NCBI GenBank assembly: GCA_943787485.1
Contig: CALSMP010000007.1
Location: 16,916-80,915 of the forward strand
Reading direction: 5' to 3'
DNA from: an uncultured Luminiphilus sp.
Lineage (GTDB): Bacteria > Pseudomonadota > Gammaproteobacteria > Pseudomonadales > Halieaceae
Length of the DNA: 64,000 nt
A model generated the notes under the pieces. That model was not told where the DNA came from. It did not search any database and was given only the letters and a program-made list of their open reading frames with translations. Shown piece after piece: positions 18,941-27,565 of this stretch. Both the position numbers and the translations under genes were made by a program. Every line of letters begins with the position of its first letter. Position 1 is the first letter of the stretch.

Positions 18941-20896
18941 ATGAACATGCCCAGCCGAACACTGTCCGCCCTCTCCGATATCGACGGCTTACGCGCGCTG
19001 GCAGTCAGTGCCGTAGTGCTTTTTCATCTCGATATTACCTACTTTCATGGTGGATTTTTGGGGGTCGACATCTTCTTTGTCGTGTCGGGCTTTCTCATCA
19101 CTGGCCTTATCGAAGATAAGTTAGCAGTCGATAACTTTCGGTTTAGGGACTTTTATGCACGGCGAATCCGCCGGCTTTTCCCCGCCATTTACGCGACAGT
19201 CGGAGCGACTCTGTTGGCAAGCTGGCTGCTACTTCAACCCAGTCTGCTGCAGGGCGTTGCTCAATCAGGCGCAAGTGCGATCCTGCATGCCGCAAATATT
19301 TTCTTTTTTTTGGAAGCCGGATATTGGGATGTCAGCAGTTCGTTCAAGCCTCTTCTGCACTTGTGGTCGCTCGGTGTCGAAGAACAGTTTTACCTGTTAT
19401 GGCCGCTACTAGTGACGCTCCTTTTTGCGCTGAGCGCTCCAATCTATGTGTCGACACTGGCTGGGATTCTAGGGCTAAGTCTCACCGGCTGGCTTGCCTA
19501 CTCACTCAGCAACGAACCCGCTGCTTTTTACCTCCTACCTTTCAGAGTCTGGCAGTTTTGCGCGGGGGCTATGGCGCTAAGGATCTGGAGGCAATACAGA
19601 GGTTCGCTCTTTGTTACCCAAGTGCTCCGCTCTACCGGACTAGCTCTGTGTGTCTTCGGCATCATCACTATTGATGCGGGCTCAGCATCGGCTGGTTGGA
19701 GCGCAGTCATACCAACGACAGGGGCAGCACTTGTTCTAATCGCCGCTGACAGTCGTGAACCCAGCCCCTGGCTACGCCACCCCGCTGTACAGTGGGTCGG
19801 AACCCGATCGTTTGCCATCTACCTCACCCACTGGCCGATCATCACCTTGTACAAAACCACAACCCTGAGCTCACTCAACACCCTGACACAATTTCTTCTC
19901 GGAATATTTAGCCTCTTTACCGCCGCCTTGCTGCATCGCTATGTAGAGCAACGCTTTTACCAGCGGAATACCGCCGCTCGTTGGGATCGTTCAACCGCTA
20001 TGATTTTAGCGAACGGGCTCGCGTTGCTGGCAATTCTGGTTTTGGTTGCAAAATTTCCCGACGAACTCAGCACCCGGAAGGTATTGCTTACGGCTGAAGT
20101 AATTGAAGCCTATAAGCAGAATAGATTTCAGCGAGTAGCCGGCAGTTGCCGAATTGACCAACTCCAGAACAAAAACCGCTGCCCCGCAAATCTAGTCTCA
20201 CCCATACTCGTTATCGGGAACTCTCATGAACCCGATGGCTTTCATATTATGTCAGCCGCATTAGCGGGTGGACGCGAGCATACGCTAGTTAACTTTGGCT
20301 CAATCAATGGTTGTGACACGCTGAGAGCTATTGATAACTGGGCGCAGAGCGACAACCCCGTCTGTCAGGGTCGCATCGAAGCACTTGAAAAATCGATAAA
20401 TACCATTCCATGGCAGGCGGTGATCCTGAGCAATCGAAGACCCGCTGGAGGGTGGTCAACAGGGCCGCTATCAGCTGCCGTGCTAGAGCGGAAGAAAGCG
20501 TTGATCAACATCATCGCCACCATCAAAGCTAATCAGCCTGCCACCAAGGTCATCGTTTTTGGCGACTACCTAAGTACGGTTCATGACTGCGCGCTGTTGA
20601 TCAACACGTATGAGGATTTCGCCGCCTGCAGCCGGCCCCACCTGCTGGAGCCGCCACCCTGGGGAGGATTTCCCGAGGGTCCCTTCGGGGCGGACCTTGC
20701 TGAGATAAGCGATGATTTTTTTGACAAAATGGCGCTACTTTGCGCGAGTGAAGAAATCGATAGCTGCGAAGTCATCACACCCGAAGGTCATCCGATAGCT
20801 ATGGATCGACATCATCTGACCTACGAGTTTGCCACCTATATAGGGCAAAAACTGAAGGCCGAAAATCCTGACTGGCTTAAAGGACTGCGAGATTAG
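18941..20896 (+). CDS. OafA/YrhL-type membrane acyltransferase with C-terminal SGNH domain
   Basis: The 651-residue protein begins with the acyltransferase-3 signature DIDGLRALAVSAVVLFH, then HGGFLGVDIFFVVSGFLIT and RRIRRLFPAIYA, and has about ten membrane helices up to residue 370. LLHLWSLGVEEQFYLLWPLL is another conserved family block. The rest is a periplasmic SGNH-like domain with VIGNSHEPDG and a late DRHHLTYEFA. Such fusions O-acetylate surface glycans (O-antigen, exopolysaccharide, peptidoglycan) at the inner membrane. The start is ATG 18941, with ATG 18947 also possible. Standing after a sulfotransferase, it could belong to a surface-polysaccharide decoration pair, a competing explanation for that enzyme. 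Confidence 0.9.
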   Translation: MNMPSRTLSALSDIDGLRALAVSAVVLFHLDITYFHGGFLGVDIFFVVSGFLITGLIEDKLAVDNFRFRDFYARRIRRLFPAIYATVGATLLASWLLLQPSLLQGVAQSGASAILHAANIFFFLEAGYWDVSSSFKPLLHLWSLGVEEQFYLLWPLLVTLLFALSAPIYVSTLAGILGLSLTGWLAYSLSNEPAAFYLLPFRVWQFCAGAMALRIWRQYRGSLFVTQVLRSTGLALCVFGIITIDAGSASAGWSAVIPTTGAALVLIAADSREPSPWLRHPAVQWVGTRSFAIYLTHWPIITLYKTTTLSSLNTLTQFLLGIFSLFTAALLHRYVEQRFYQRNTAARWDRSTAMILANGLALLAILVLVAKFPDELSTRKVLLTAEVIEAYKQNRFQRVAGSCRIDQLQNKNRCPANLVSPILVIGNSHEPDGFHIMSAALAGGREHTLVNFGSINGCDTLRAIDNWAQSDNPVCQGRIEALEKSINTIPWQAVILSNRRPAGGWSTGPLSAAVLERKKALINIIATIKANQPATKVIVFGDYLSTVHDCALLINTYEDFAACSRPHLLEPPPWGGFPEGPFGADLAEISDDFFDKMALLCASEEIDSCEVITPEGHPIAMDRHHLTYEFATYIGQKLKAENPDWLKGLRD

Positions 20897-20910
20897 CCAC
20901 GCTCCTGCTA

Positions 20911-21804
20911 TTAGTTTTTGCGGACTTGCTCCAGGATGGACGAAAAATCGCGCTGGCCGTTACCTTTTTCCTGATGCTCTTGGTAGAGCGACAGCGCGAG
21001 TTTGCCCATCGCGTTCGCTATCTCGGAAGCATCAGCCACCTCATCAGCAAGACCGAGATCCTTCACCATTAAGTCAACCATAAAGCCAGGTTGGTAGTTA
21101 TTGCTGGAAGGCACCCCATCCATTACCTGTGGCCACGGGTTGTATACCTGCAGCGACCAGTTATTCCCTGAACTGGCTTTCATAATGGTCGATAACACCG
21201 CGGGATCTAGGCCATTGGCCGCCCCCATTGATAGCGCCTCACAGGTCCCAATCATGTGGATGGCCAGCAGCATGTTGTTGGCAGCCTTCGCTACCTGCCC
21301 TGCCCCCGCGGGACCCGCATGAAAGATTTTTTCCGGGCTGCCCATCGCTTCGAGGATTGGGCGAGCTCGTTCAAAAGCGTCCGCACTGCCACCGCACATA
21401 AAGGCCAAGGTGCCTGCCTGCGCTGCCGCAACCCCGCCGGAAACGGGGGTATCCATGAAGTCAATGCCACGGTCTTTGGCAACGCCACCCACCTCCCTTG
21501 CGGTTTGCGAATCGATCGTGCTGGCGTCAAGCACCAACACCCCTTGGGGCAGCTGCGTTAACAATCCCTGCTCATCCTCGTAGACCAATTTCACGTGCTT
21601 GCCCGCGGGAAGCATGCTTATGACCGCATCCACACCTTGACAGGCATGGGCGGCAGATTCGCACGCCACGCCGCCCGCGGCGGTGACATCCGCCAGCGCG
21701 TCGGCTGAAAGATCAAATATCTGAACGGTGTGCCCAGCCTTGAGCAGGTTTTTGGCCATGGGCCCACCCATGTTGCCAAGTCCAATGAATGCGATAACGG
21801 CCAT
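20911..21804 (-). CDS. mmsB: 3-hydroxyisobutyrate dehydrogenase
   Basis: The 297-residue enzyme oxidises 3-hydroxyisobutyrate to methylmalonate semialdehyde with NAD+, a late step of valine degradation. The Rossmann motif FIGLGNMGGPMAKNL is at residues 5-19. The substrate loop DTPVSGGVAAAQAGTL and the catalytic-lysine helix GAGQVAKAANNMLL are both present, and length agrees with the family. It is the last gene of a four-gene minus-strand operon, 15 bases after the hydrolase gene. Confidence 0.93.
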   Translation of the reverse strand: MAVIAFIGLGNMGGPMAKNLLKAGHTVQIFDLSADALADVTAAGGVACESAAHACQGVDAVISMLPAGKHVKLVYEDEQGLLTQLPQGVLVLDASTIDSQTAREVGGVAKDRGIDFMDTPVSGGVAAAQAGTLAFMCGGSADAFERARPILEAMGSPEKIFHAGPAGAGQVAKAANNMLLAIHMIGTCEALSMGAANGLDPAVLSTIMKASSGNNWSLQVYNPWPQVMDGVPSSNNYQPGFMVDLMVKDLGLADEVADASEIANAMGKLALSLYQEHQEKGNGQRDFSSILEQVRKN

Positions 21805-21819
21805 TCGGTTCGCTCCAGA

Positions 21820-22920
21820 TTAAGCAGGCAAGTTAAGGGAGGGCATCTCTTTGGGTGTCTCAAAAAACCCATCGAGAACATCGTCGGGGACATCCGCCAC
21901 CTGCAGGTAAGACCACTGGGGATTCCGATCTTTATCGACAAGCAGCGCGCGCACTCCCTCGGAAAATTCAGGATGACGCATAATATTGGTCCCTAAAATC
22001 AGTTCGCTTTGAAACACCTGTTCAAGGGTTCGGCCCGCTGATTCGTTCAATTGACGAAATATCCAGGAGGCCGCCAGCTTGGATCCATGGGCGAAACCAT
22101 TGCAGGCCTTGCCTATCCAAGACTCCTCATCCCGGCTATCAAGCAGCCTGTTCGAGATCTCCTTTAGATCATTACCCGCCATGAGGGCATTGATGGTATC
22201 GAGAGCCGGCTCCAACTGCGGGGCAGGCAAGTCGGTGGTAGCGGGCGTCGCAAGAGCCTCATCTACAAGCTCCGCATTTGTCGTTGCGTCGTCAGTCCAA
22301 AGAGTCTCTGCGAGGCGATCAAGCACCGCCTGTTTCTGTTCGTGAGCCAAAAAAATGGTGCCAAGCCCACAAAACAGGGCGTCAGCGGCGTTGATATGCG
22401 CCGCCGTCAGTGCAAGAAATCGCCCTACCTGACCGGGCATTTTATTAAGGAACCAGCTGCCGCCCACGTCAGGAAACAAGGCGATGGTGACTTCAGGCAT
22501 GCCGATCCGTGTTCGCTCGCTCACCACCCGGTGGCTGCAACCAGCAAGAATCCCTAAACCCCCGCCCATGACCACACCGTGACCCCAGCAAACGACCGGC
22601 TTAGGACAAGTGTGCAGCAGGTAATTCATCCGGTATTCCCGGGCGAAAAAATTCTCGGCGTAATCGCAGGGACCCCCAGGATTTTCGATACAAGAATTTC
22701 TTAGTGCCTGCACATCGCCACCCGCGCAAAATGCCTTTTCGCCGCTACCATCAATAAAAATAGCGGCAATGCTCGGGTCATCTCGCCACGCTTCGAGTGC
22801 CTCTGTCATTAACTCAACCATGTCGCGGGTCAGGGAGTTCAGTGTTTTTGGCGCGTCCAGGGTCAAATGCCCTACTCGCTTATCGCCCTGCCCAATGATT
22901 TGCTGATGTACGCCTGTCAT
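21820..22920 (-). CDS. 3-hydroxyisobutyryl-CoA hydrolase (enoyl-CoA hydratase/isomerase family)
   Basis: The roughly 366-residue protein is longer than a simple crotonase because of a C-terminal helical extension, as in 3-hydroxyisobutyryl-CoA hydrolases. The oxyanion-hole blocks are FCAGGDVQAL and GHGVVMGGGLGI; the family signature PEVTIALFPDVGGSWFLNKMPG carries the catalytic Glu/Asp positions. It releases 3-hydroxyisobutyrate from its CoA ester. The start at 22920 overlaps the stop of the preceding hydratase gene (TAATG), which indicates coupling; an ATG five codons earlier is less likely. Confidence 0.92.
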   Translation of the reverse strand: MTGVHQQIIGQGDKRVGHLTLDAPKTLNSLTRDMVELMTEALEAWRDDPSIAAIFIDGSGEKAFCAGGDVQALRNSCIENPGGPCDYAENFFAREYRMNYLLHTCPKPVVCWGHGVVMGGGLGILAGCSHRVVSERTRIGMPEVTIALFPDVGGSWFLNKMPGQVGRFLALTAAHINAADALFCGLGTIFLAHEQKQAVLDRLAETLWTDDATTNAELVDEALATPATTDLPAPQLEPALDTINALMAGNDLKEISNRLLDSRDEESWIGKACNGFAHGSKLAASWIFRQLNESAGRTLEQVFQSELILGTNIMRHPEFSEGVRALLVDKDRNPQWSYLQVADVPDDVLDGFFETPKEMPSLNLPA

Positions 22921-23708
22921 TATCGATTCTTCCACTCGGGTGATCGCTTCTCGAGAAAAGCATTGACACCCTCTCGCTGGTCTTCCGTACTAAAAAGTTG
23001 GACGAACTCGTCCCGCTCCGCAGCCAGTCCCGCGCCAATAGCAATATCTCGCGCACTGTGAATGAGCCGCTTGCACGCCGCGATAGACGTCGGGCTTTGC
23101 TGTGCCACCTGCTCCGCCAATCGGGTAGCGACGATCAAGGACTCCCCTGAGGGCACGACTTCCTCGACGAGTCCTAACGCCAAAGCCTTGTCAGCCGAGA
23201 GGCGCTCGCCGCACATAATCATGCGCTTGGCCCAGCCCTCTCCCACCAACTGAGCCAATCGTTGGGTCCCCCCCGCACAGGGTAATAAACCGACCTTCGC
23301 CTCCGGCAACGCCATCTGGGCGTGGCTTTCAGCGATGCGAATATCGCAGGCCAGCGCCACCTCAAGTCCGCCGCCCATGGCGAAGCCGTTAATCGCTGCG
23401 ATAGATACACCTCTAAAGTCCGCCAGCGTTTCAAAGGCGGCACCAAAAGCATCGGCCATGCGTTGAGCAGTGGCGGGATCGCCATCGGCGAACAGCTTGA
23501 GGTCGGCACCCGCTGAAAAGAATTTCTCTCCCGCTCCTGTCAGCACCAAGGCATAGATTTCCGGTTGAGCATTGAGTGTTTCCACTATGTCTTTCAGAGC
23601 GGGAAGGCTGTCAGTATCCCAGGTATTGGCAGCGGGATTGTCAATCGTAAGGCAGGCGATATGCCCCTGTAGAGTGACTTTGATCTTTTCTGACTGACTG
23701 ATACTCAT
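22920..23708 (-). CDS. enoyl-CoA hydratase (valine pathway, methacrylyl-CoA)
   Basis: This is a 262-residue crotonase-fold enzyme. It has the oxyanion-hole sequence FSAGADLKLF, the block AINGFAMGGGLEVALACDIRIA, and catalytic-Glu region LPEAKVGLLPCAGGTQRL. Position between an acyl-CoA dehydrogenase and a hydroxyisobutyryl-CoA hydrolase suggests it hydrates methacrylyl-CoA to 3-hydroxyisobutyryl-CoA. It overlaps both neighbours by one to four bases, so the operon is tightly coupled. Substrate assignment is from context, as crotonases are hard to separate by sequence. Confidence 0.9.
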   Translation of the reverse strand: MSISQSEKIKVTLQGHIACLTIDNPAANTWDTDSLPALKDIVETLNAQPEIYALVLTGAGEKFFSAGADLKLFADGDPATAQRMADAFGAAFETLADFRGVSIAAINGFAMGGGLEVALACDIRIAESHAQMALPEAKVGLLPCAGGTQRLAQLVGEGWAKRMIMCGERLSADKALALGLVEEVVPSGESLIVATRLAEQVAQQSPTSIAACKRLIHSARDIAIGAGLAAERDEFVQLFSTEDQREGVNAFLEKRSPEWKNR

Positions 23709-24865
23709 TTAATCACCTCTAAGGCGCCGTCCATCATAAGTTTACGGCCAATGATGACGCGCATAATTTCGTTAGTCCCCTCAAGAATTTGGTGTACCCG
23801 GGTATCGCGCACATAGCGCTCGACCGGGTACTCCTTGATGTAGCCATAGCCACCAAATAGTTGAAGCGCCTGATTGCACACCGAGAAACCGACGTCGGTG
23901 GCAAATCGTTTGGCCATGGCACAGTAGGTAGTGGCCTGGGGGTCTCGGTTATCAAGCTTGCTCGCGGCGAGACGAATCATTTGTCGGGCTGCCACCAGCT
24001 CGGTGGCCATATCGGCGAGCCTGAATTGCGTGTTTTGAAAATCTGCGATCGGCGTATCAAACTGTTTACGATCACTCACATAAGCAACAGCATCCTCGAG
24101 CGCCTGCTGCGCAGTCCCCACCGAGCACGTCGCAATATTGATGCGACCGCCGTCAAGGCCCTCCATGGCTATCGCGAAGCCCTGCCCTTCTTCACCCAAG
24201 CGATGACTCACAGGAACGCAGACATTATCGAAGGACACCATGCGGGTAGGCTGGGCGTTCCAACCCATCTTTTCTTCTTTCTTGCCGTAGCTAACGCCCT
24301 CCGCGTCCGCCGGAATAAGCAAGGCCGTGATTCCCTTGTGACCTTCACCACCGGTCCGAGTCATCACCACAAGCACGTCGGTATCACCGGCCCCTGAGAT
24401 AAAAACCTTACTTCCGGAGACAATGTACTGGTCGCCCTCGAGGACAGCTCTTGTTTTCAGGCCCGCCGCATCAGAGCCAGCACCTGGCTCGGTTAAACAG
24501 TAGGACGCCAGCTTTTCTCCCGAGACCAGCGCGGGACACCATTCGTCAATCACGCCCTGCTGACAGTACTTGCCAACCATAGATGTCGCCATATTGTGGA
24601 TCGTTAAAAACGCTGCCGTGGTGGTGCAACCCCGTGCCAACTCCTCAACGATAAGACTGGCATCAAGACGGGTCATGCCAAGGCCACCCGCGCGCTCTGG
24701 CGTGTACATTCCCATGAACCCGAGGTCCCCCGCCGCCTTCAGCGTGGCCTTGGGGAAAATCGCCTCGGCATCCCAGCGCGCGGCGTGGGGTGCCAGCTCA
24801 CCGAGTGAAAACGCCCTTGCGCTATCCACAAAAAATTGCTGCTGATCATTAAGTTCAAAATTCAC
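23705..24865 (-). CDS. acyl-CoA dehydrogenase, probably isobutyryl-CoA dehydrogenase
   Basis: The 386-residue FAD enzyme has the N-terminal helical domain, the middle beta domain with YCLTEPGAGSDAAGLKT and VFISGAGDTDVLVVMTRTGG, and the C-terminal signature QLFGGYGYIKEYPVERYVRD with the catalytic-Glu region ILEGTNEIMR. Its length is standard. As the first gene of the valine operon it most likely oxidises isobutyryl-CoA to methacrylyl-CoA; 2-methylbutyryl-CoA is an alternative. The stop overlaps the next gene's start (ATGA). Confidence 0.9.
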   Translation of the reverse strand: MNFELNDQQQFFVDSARAFSLGELAPHAARWDAEAIFPKATLKAAGDLGFMGMYTPERAGGLGMTRLDASLIVEELARGCTTTAAFLTIHNMATSMVGKYCQQGVIDEWCPALVSGEKLASYCLTEPGAGSDAAGLKTRAVLEGDQYIVSGSKVFISGAGDTDVLVVMTRTGGEGHKGITALLIPADAEGVSYGKKEEKMGWNAQPTRMVSFDNVCVPVSHRLGEEGQGFAIAMEGLDGGRINIATCSVGTAQQALEDAVAYVSDRKQFDTPIADFQNTQFRLADMATELVAARQMIRLAASKLDNRDPQATTYCAMAKRFATDVGFSVCNQALQLFGGYGYIKEYPVERYVRDTRVHQILEGTNEIMRVIIGRKLMMDGALEVIK

Positions 24866-25204
24866 GGGAAGCTCGATAAATCGTCTTGTTGAAGGAAGTC
24901 ATGAGTGCTCCATTGTAGCGTCACTCCGCTTTACAGTCGCTCTGCTTTTCAGCCGCTAAATTCAGGCCACAACCCGATCTAGCCCGACGGCATCAAGCAG
25001 ACCTGCTGGGCATTGCACTACACAGTTCTGTCGGTTTGCGTGGTGATGAGCGGGAAATTACCTCACCCCGCTGGAACATTACCTTACCCAACCGGGGTAA
25101 GGGCACCCGTAGTCAGGATCATCGGCGGAGCGTTACCATTTGGCGACCCATGAAAATCTGACACGTCACGTTTACGTCGTCCTTTTAGGCATTCGAGGCC
25201 CAAC
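24866..25204. promoter_or_regulatory. divergent control region upstream of the aldehyde dehydrogenase and valine operon
   Basis: No gene is convincing in this 339-base gap. It contains a direct repeat and an inverted repeat (separate entry) close to the rightward gene, and should hold promoters for both directions. No confident -10/-35 assignment was made. Confidence 0.4.
25057..25101. promoter_or_regulatory. candidate operator: 21-base-phased direct repeat plus inverted repeat
   Basis: ATTACCTCACCCC at 25057 and ATTACCTTACCCA at 25078 are near-identical and start exactly 21 bases apart, about two helical turns. The second unit overlaps a perfect inverted repeat, CTTACCC (25083-25089) and GGGTAAG (25095-25101), with a 5-base spacer. 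It lies about 105 bases before the aldehyde dehydrogenase start. Binding by the LuxR-type regulator encoded two genes further on is inference. Confidence 0.5.
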
Positions 25205-26626
25205 ATGACAACAGCACACGCCGATTCTGCAAACGACCCTGAAGGCTTTATTCGCGCTTTGGTTGAGCGCTCGCGCATCGCGCAGGAACAGATAGCTGAC
25301 TACACCCAGGAACAAGTCGACGCCCTGATCCGCGCGATGGTGTGGTCCGTGGCTCAGCCGGGCGTTGCGGAAGAAATCGCCCAATTCACGGTGGATGAGA
25401 CTCAGCTTGGTAACTACGAGGGTAAGTTTTTAAAAATCCAGCGTAAAACCCGTGCCACCCTCGCGGATATCATTAATGACAAATCGGTGGGCGTTATCGA
25501 AGAGCTGCCTGAGCGGCAGATCAGGATTATTGCCAAACCCCTGGGCGTTATCGGTGCGTTGGCGCCCTCGACCAATCCCGAGGCAACGCCTGTCATCAAG
25601 GCAATACATGCGATCAAAGGCCGAAACTCCATCATCATTGCCCCGCACCCTCGGGCCAAACTGACAAACAAGAAGATTTGCGACCTGATGCGAGCGGCGC
25701 TCAAAAAAATGGGGGCTCCGGAAGATCTGGTTATTGCCATTGAGACCCCGTCCCTCGAAACCACCCAAGAGCTGATGCGCCAGTGTGACAGGGTCCTCGC
25801 GACGGGCGGCGGCGCCATGGTGACCGCGGCCTATTCCAGTGGCACGCCTGCGCTAGGCGTCGGCGTGGGCAACGCGGTCATCACCGTTGATGAAACCGCG
25901 GATCTCGATGCGGCGGCCGAGAAGATACGCCTGTCTAAAACGCTGGATCTGGCGGCGTCATGCTCATCGGACAACTCAGTCATCCTTATGGATTCTATCT
26001 ACGATGACATGCTCAAAAAACTGCAAGAAAAAGGCGGTTATGTGTGTTCGGCCGACGAAAAAGCCAAACTCCGTGCCGCCCTTTGGGACGATGAGCTTCA
26101 CATTAATACCCAGATGGTGGCCCAGCCCGCCGGCCGGATTGCGGCCATGGCAGGGTTTAATCCGCCTCCGGATACTCAATTTTTTATTGTGTTAGAAGAT
26201 GGCTGGGGGCCTGAGCACCCCTTCTCGGGTGAAAAGCTGTCGGTGATCATGGCGCTCTATCGCGCACGGGATATCGATCACGCCATTGAGCTTACACGCC
26301 ATATTCAAGCCTATCAGGGGCAAGGACACTCCTGCGGCATTTACTCAAATAGTGATGCCAACATCATGAGGCTGGCTCATCAGACGCGAACCTCCCGGGT
26401 TATGGTCAATCAGCCCCAATCTGCGTCAAACAGCGGCAACCTGTGGAACGGGATGCGCCAAACCTTTTCTCTGGGCTGTGGATCTTGGGGAGGTAACGGC
26501 ACCAACAACAACATTTCTTGGCGGGATTTGATCAATGAGACCTGGGTATCGATGCCGCTGCCCCAAGAAAAGACGCTGCCCTCGGACGATGAGTTGTTTG
26601 GGTCGATTCCGGACCAGCTGTCCTAG
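25205..26626 (+). CDS. acylating aldehyde dehydrogenase, sulfoacetaldehyde dehydrogenase (SauS)-like
   Basis: The 473-residue enzyme belongs to the CoA-acylating branch of the aldehyde dehydrogenase superfamily. The catalytic cysteine is in LAASCSSDNSVI (C253), with the cofactor-binding blocks KPLGVIGALAPSTNPEATP and VLATGGGAMVTAAYSSGTPALG. The C-terminal FSLGCGSWGGNGTNNNISW is typical of acylating enzymes such as the aldehyde-dehydrogenase half of AdhE and SauS. It should convert an aldehyde plus CoA and NAD(P)+ to an acyl-CoA. The whole sequence looks closest to my memory of SauS, but the sulfonate substrate is not proven. It is not MmsA, which has a different, longer architecture. A regulator and sulfotransferase gene follow on the same strand. 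Confidence 0.82.
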   Translation: MTTAHADSANDPEGFIRALVERSRIAQEQIADYTQEQVDALIRAMVWSVAQPGVAEEIAQFTVDETQLGNYEGKFLKIQRKTRATLADIINDKSVGVIEELPERQIRIIAKPLGVIGALAPSTNPEATPVIKAIHAIKGRNSIIIAPHPRAKLTNKKICDLMRAALKKMGAPEDLVIAIETPSLETTQELMRQCDRVLATGGGAMVTAAYSSGTPALGVGVGNAVITVDETADLDAAAEKIRLSKTLDLAASCSSDNSVILMDSIYDDMLKKLQEKGGYVCSADEKAKLRAALWDDELHINTQMVAQPAGRIAAMAGFNPPPDTQFFIVLEDGWGPEHPFSGEKLSVIMALYRARDIDHAIELTRHIQAYQGQGHSCGIYSNSDANIMRLAHQTRTSRVMVNQPQSASNSGNLWNGMRQTFSLGCGSWGGNGTNNNISWRDLINETWVSMPLPQEKTLPSDDELFGSIPDQLS

Positions 26627-26716
26627 CGCAGCTTCCCCGGATGCCGCAATAGGCCGCTGCATCGTGAGCAACATCGCGGCACCATTTCTGCCATGAGTCC
26701 GTGGTAATCTGCGGCC

Positions 26717-27565
26717 ATGACACCGATTCCATCCTTTCCCCACCGTTTAGCTGAAGCGCTCAAACAGGTGGGATCGACTGAGTTTCCTCGGGCTATTTGC
26801 TCTGCCGTGGGTGAGCTGGTCCGTGCAGAAGATATGAGTTTGCTGCTGTTCAGAGCAGGGCAACTGCCCACCGTTGAGTTCAACACGCCGCGTGCAGGTG
26901 GGGACACGAGCTCGCTCAACAGCTACATCCAGCGCGCTTTCCTGCTGGACCCCTATTACCGCGCAGCGACCGTCGATAATCGGTATGGCGTTTTTCGCCT
27001 CAAGGCCCTCGCTCCTCATGGTTTTAAAAGCAGCGAGTACTACCGCACCTGGTATCACAACAACGGCCTGAGCGACGAATGTGGACTGCTGGTGGCGCTG
27101 GAGGAGGGGTTTGTAAACCTGTCCCTCGGCATGCTTAAAAGGGGGCAGGGCTTTAGTGAGCGCTCACTATTAACACTTCGCGAGTTTTTCCCCCTGATCG
27201 AAACTATCATTCAGCGCCATTGGGCGGAGGAGGCCAGCCAGCAACAAGGGGACCCCAGTCTTCGTGCGCGTATGGAGTCCTCGCTGGCTGCCTTTGGTAG
27301 CTCCATATTGACCCGTCGCGAACAGCAAATCACCGGCATGGTGCTGCTCGGAAACAGCACGCGGCTGATCGCCGAAAAGCTGGCGATATCCACCGAGACC
27401 GTCAAGCTGCATCGCAAGCATGCCTATGCCAAGCTCGATATCTCGAGTCAGGCAGAGCTGTTCAGCTTGTTTATGCAAGCACTGAGCCACAGTGAAGGCG
27501 GGTCCGACGTAGACCCGTTGGTCGCGTTCCACAGTCCATCCACGGGGCGCACAACGCAGAGCTAA
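26717..27565 (+). CDS. LuxR-type helix-turn-helix transcriptional regulator
   Basis: The 282-residue protein ends in a LuxR/FixJ DNA-binding domain (residues about 198-255): LTRREQQI, then NSTRLIAEKLAISTETVKLHRKHAYAKLDI. The N-terminal 190 residues are a sensor-like region, not a receiver: no phosphorylatable Asp pattern is evident. I do not recognise an acyl-homoserine-lactone signature with confidence, so the inducer is unknown. It lies 90 bases after the acylating dehydrogenase, and its stop overlaps the next gene's ATG (TAATG). It probably controls this four-gene cluster. Confidence 0.88.
   Translation: MTPIPSFPHRLAEALKQVGSTEFPRAICSAVGELVRAEDMSLLLFRAGQLPTVEFNTPRAGGDTSSLNSYIQRAFLLDPYYRAATVDNRYGVFRLKALAPHGFKSSEYYRTWYHNNGLSDECGLLVALEEGFVNLSLGMLKRGQGFSERSLLTLREFFPLIETIIQRHWAEEASQQQGDPSLRARMESSLAAFGSSILTRREQQITGMVLLGNSTRLIAEKLAISTETVKLHRKHAYAKLDISSQAELFSLFMQALSHSEGGSDVDPLVAFHSPSTGRTTQS

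Noticed and set aside
25083..25101. A CRISPR repeat or attachment site
   Set aside because: Single 7-base inverted repeat and one 21-base-phased direct repeat; no spacer array or integrase nearby.
25205..26626. mmsA (methylmalonate-semialdehyde dehydrogenase) beside the valine operon
   Set aside because: Sequence motifs (LAASCSSDNS and the GSWGGNGTNNN tail) fit the CoA-acylating SauS/AdhE-type branch better than MmsA.
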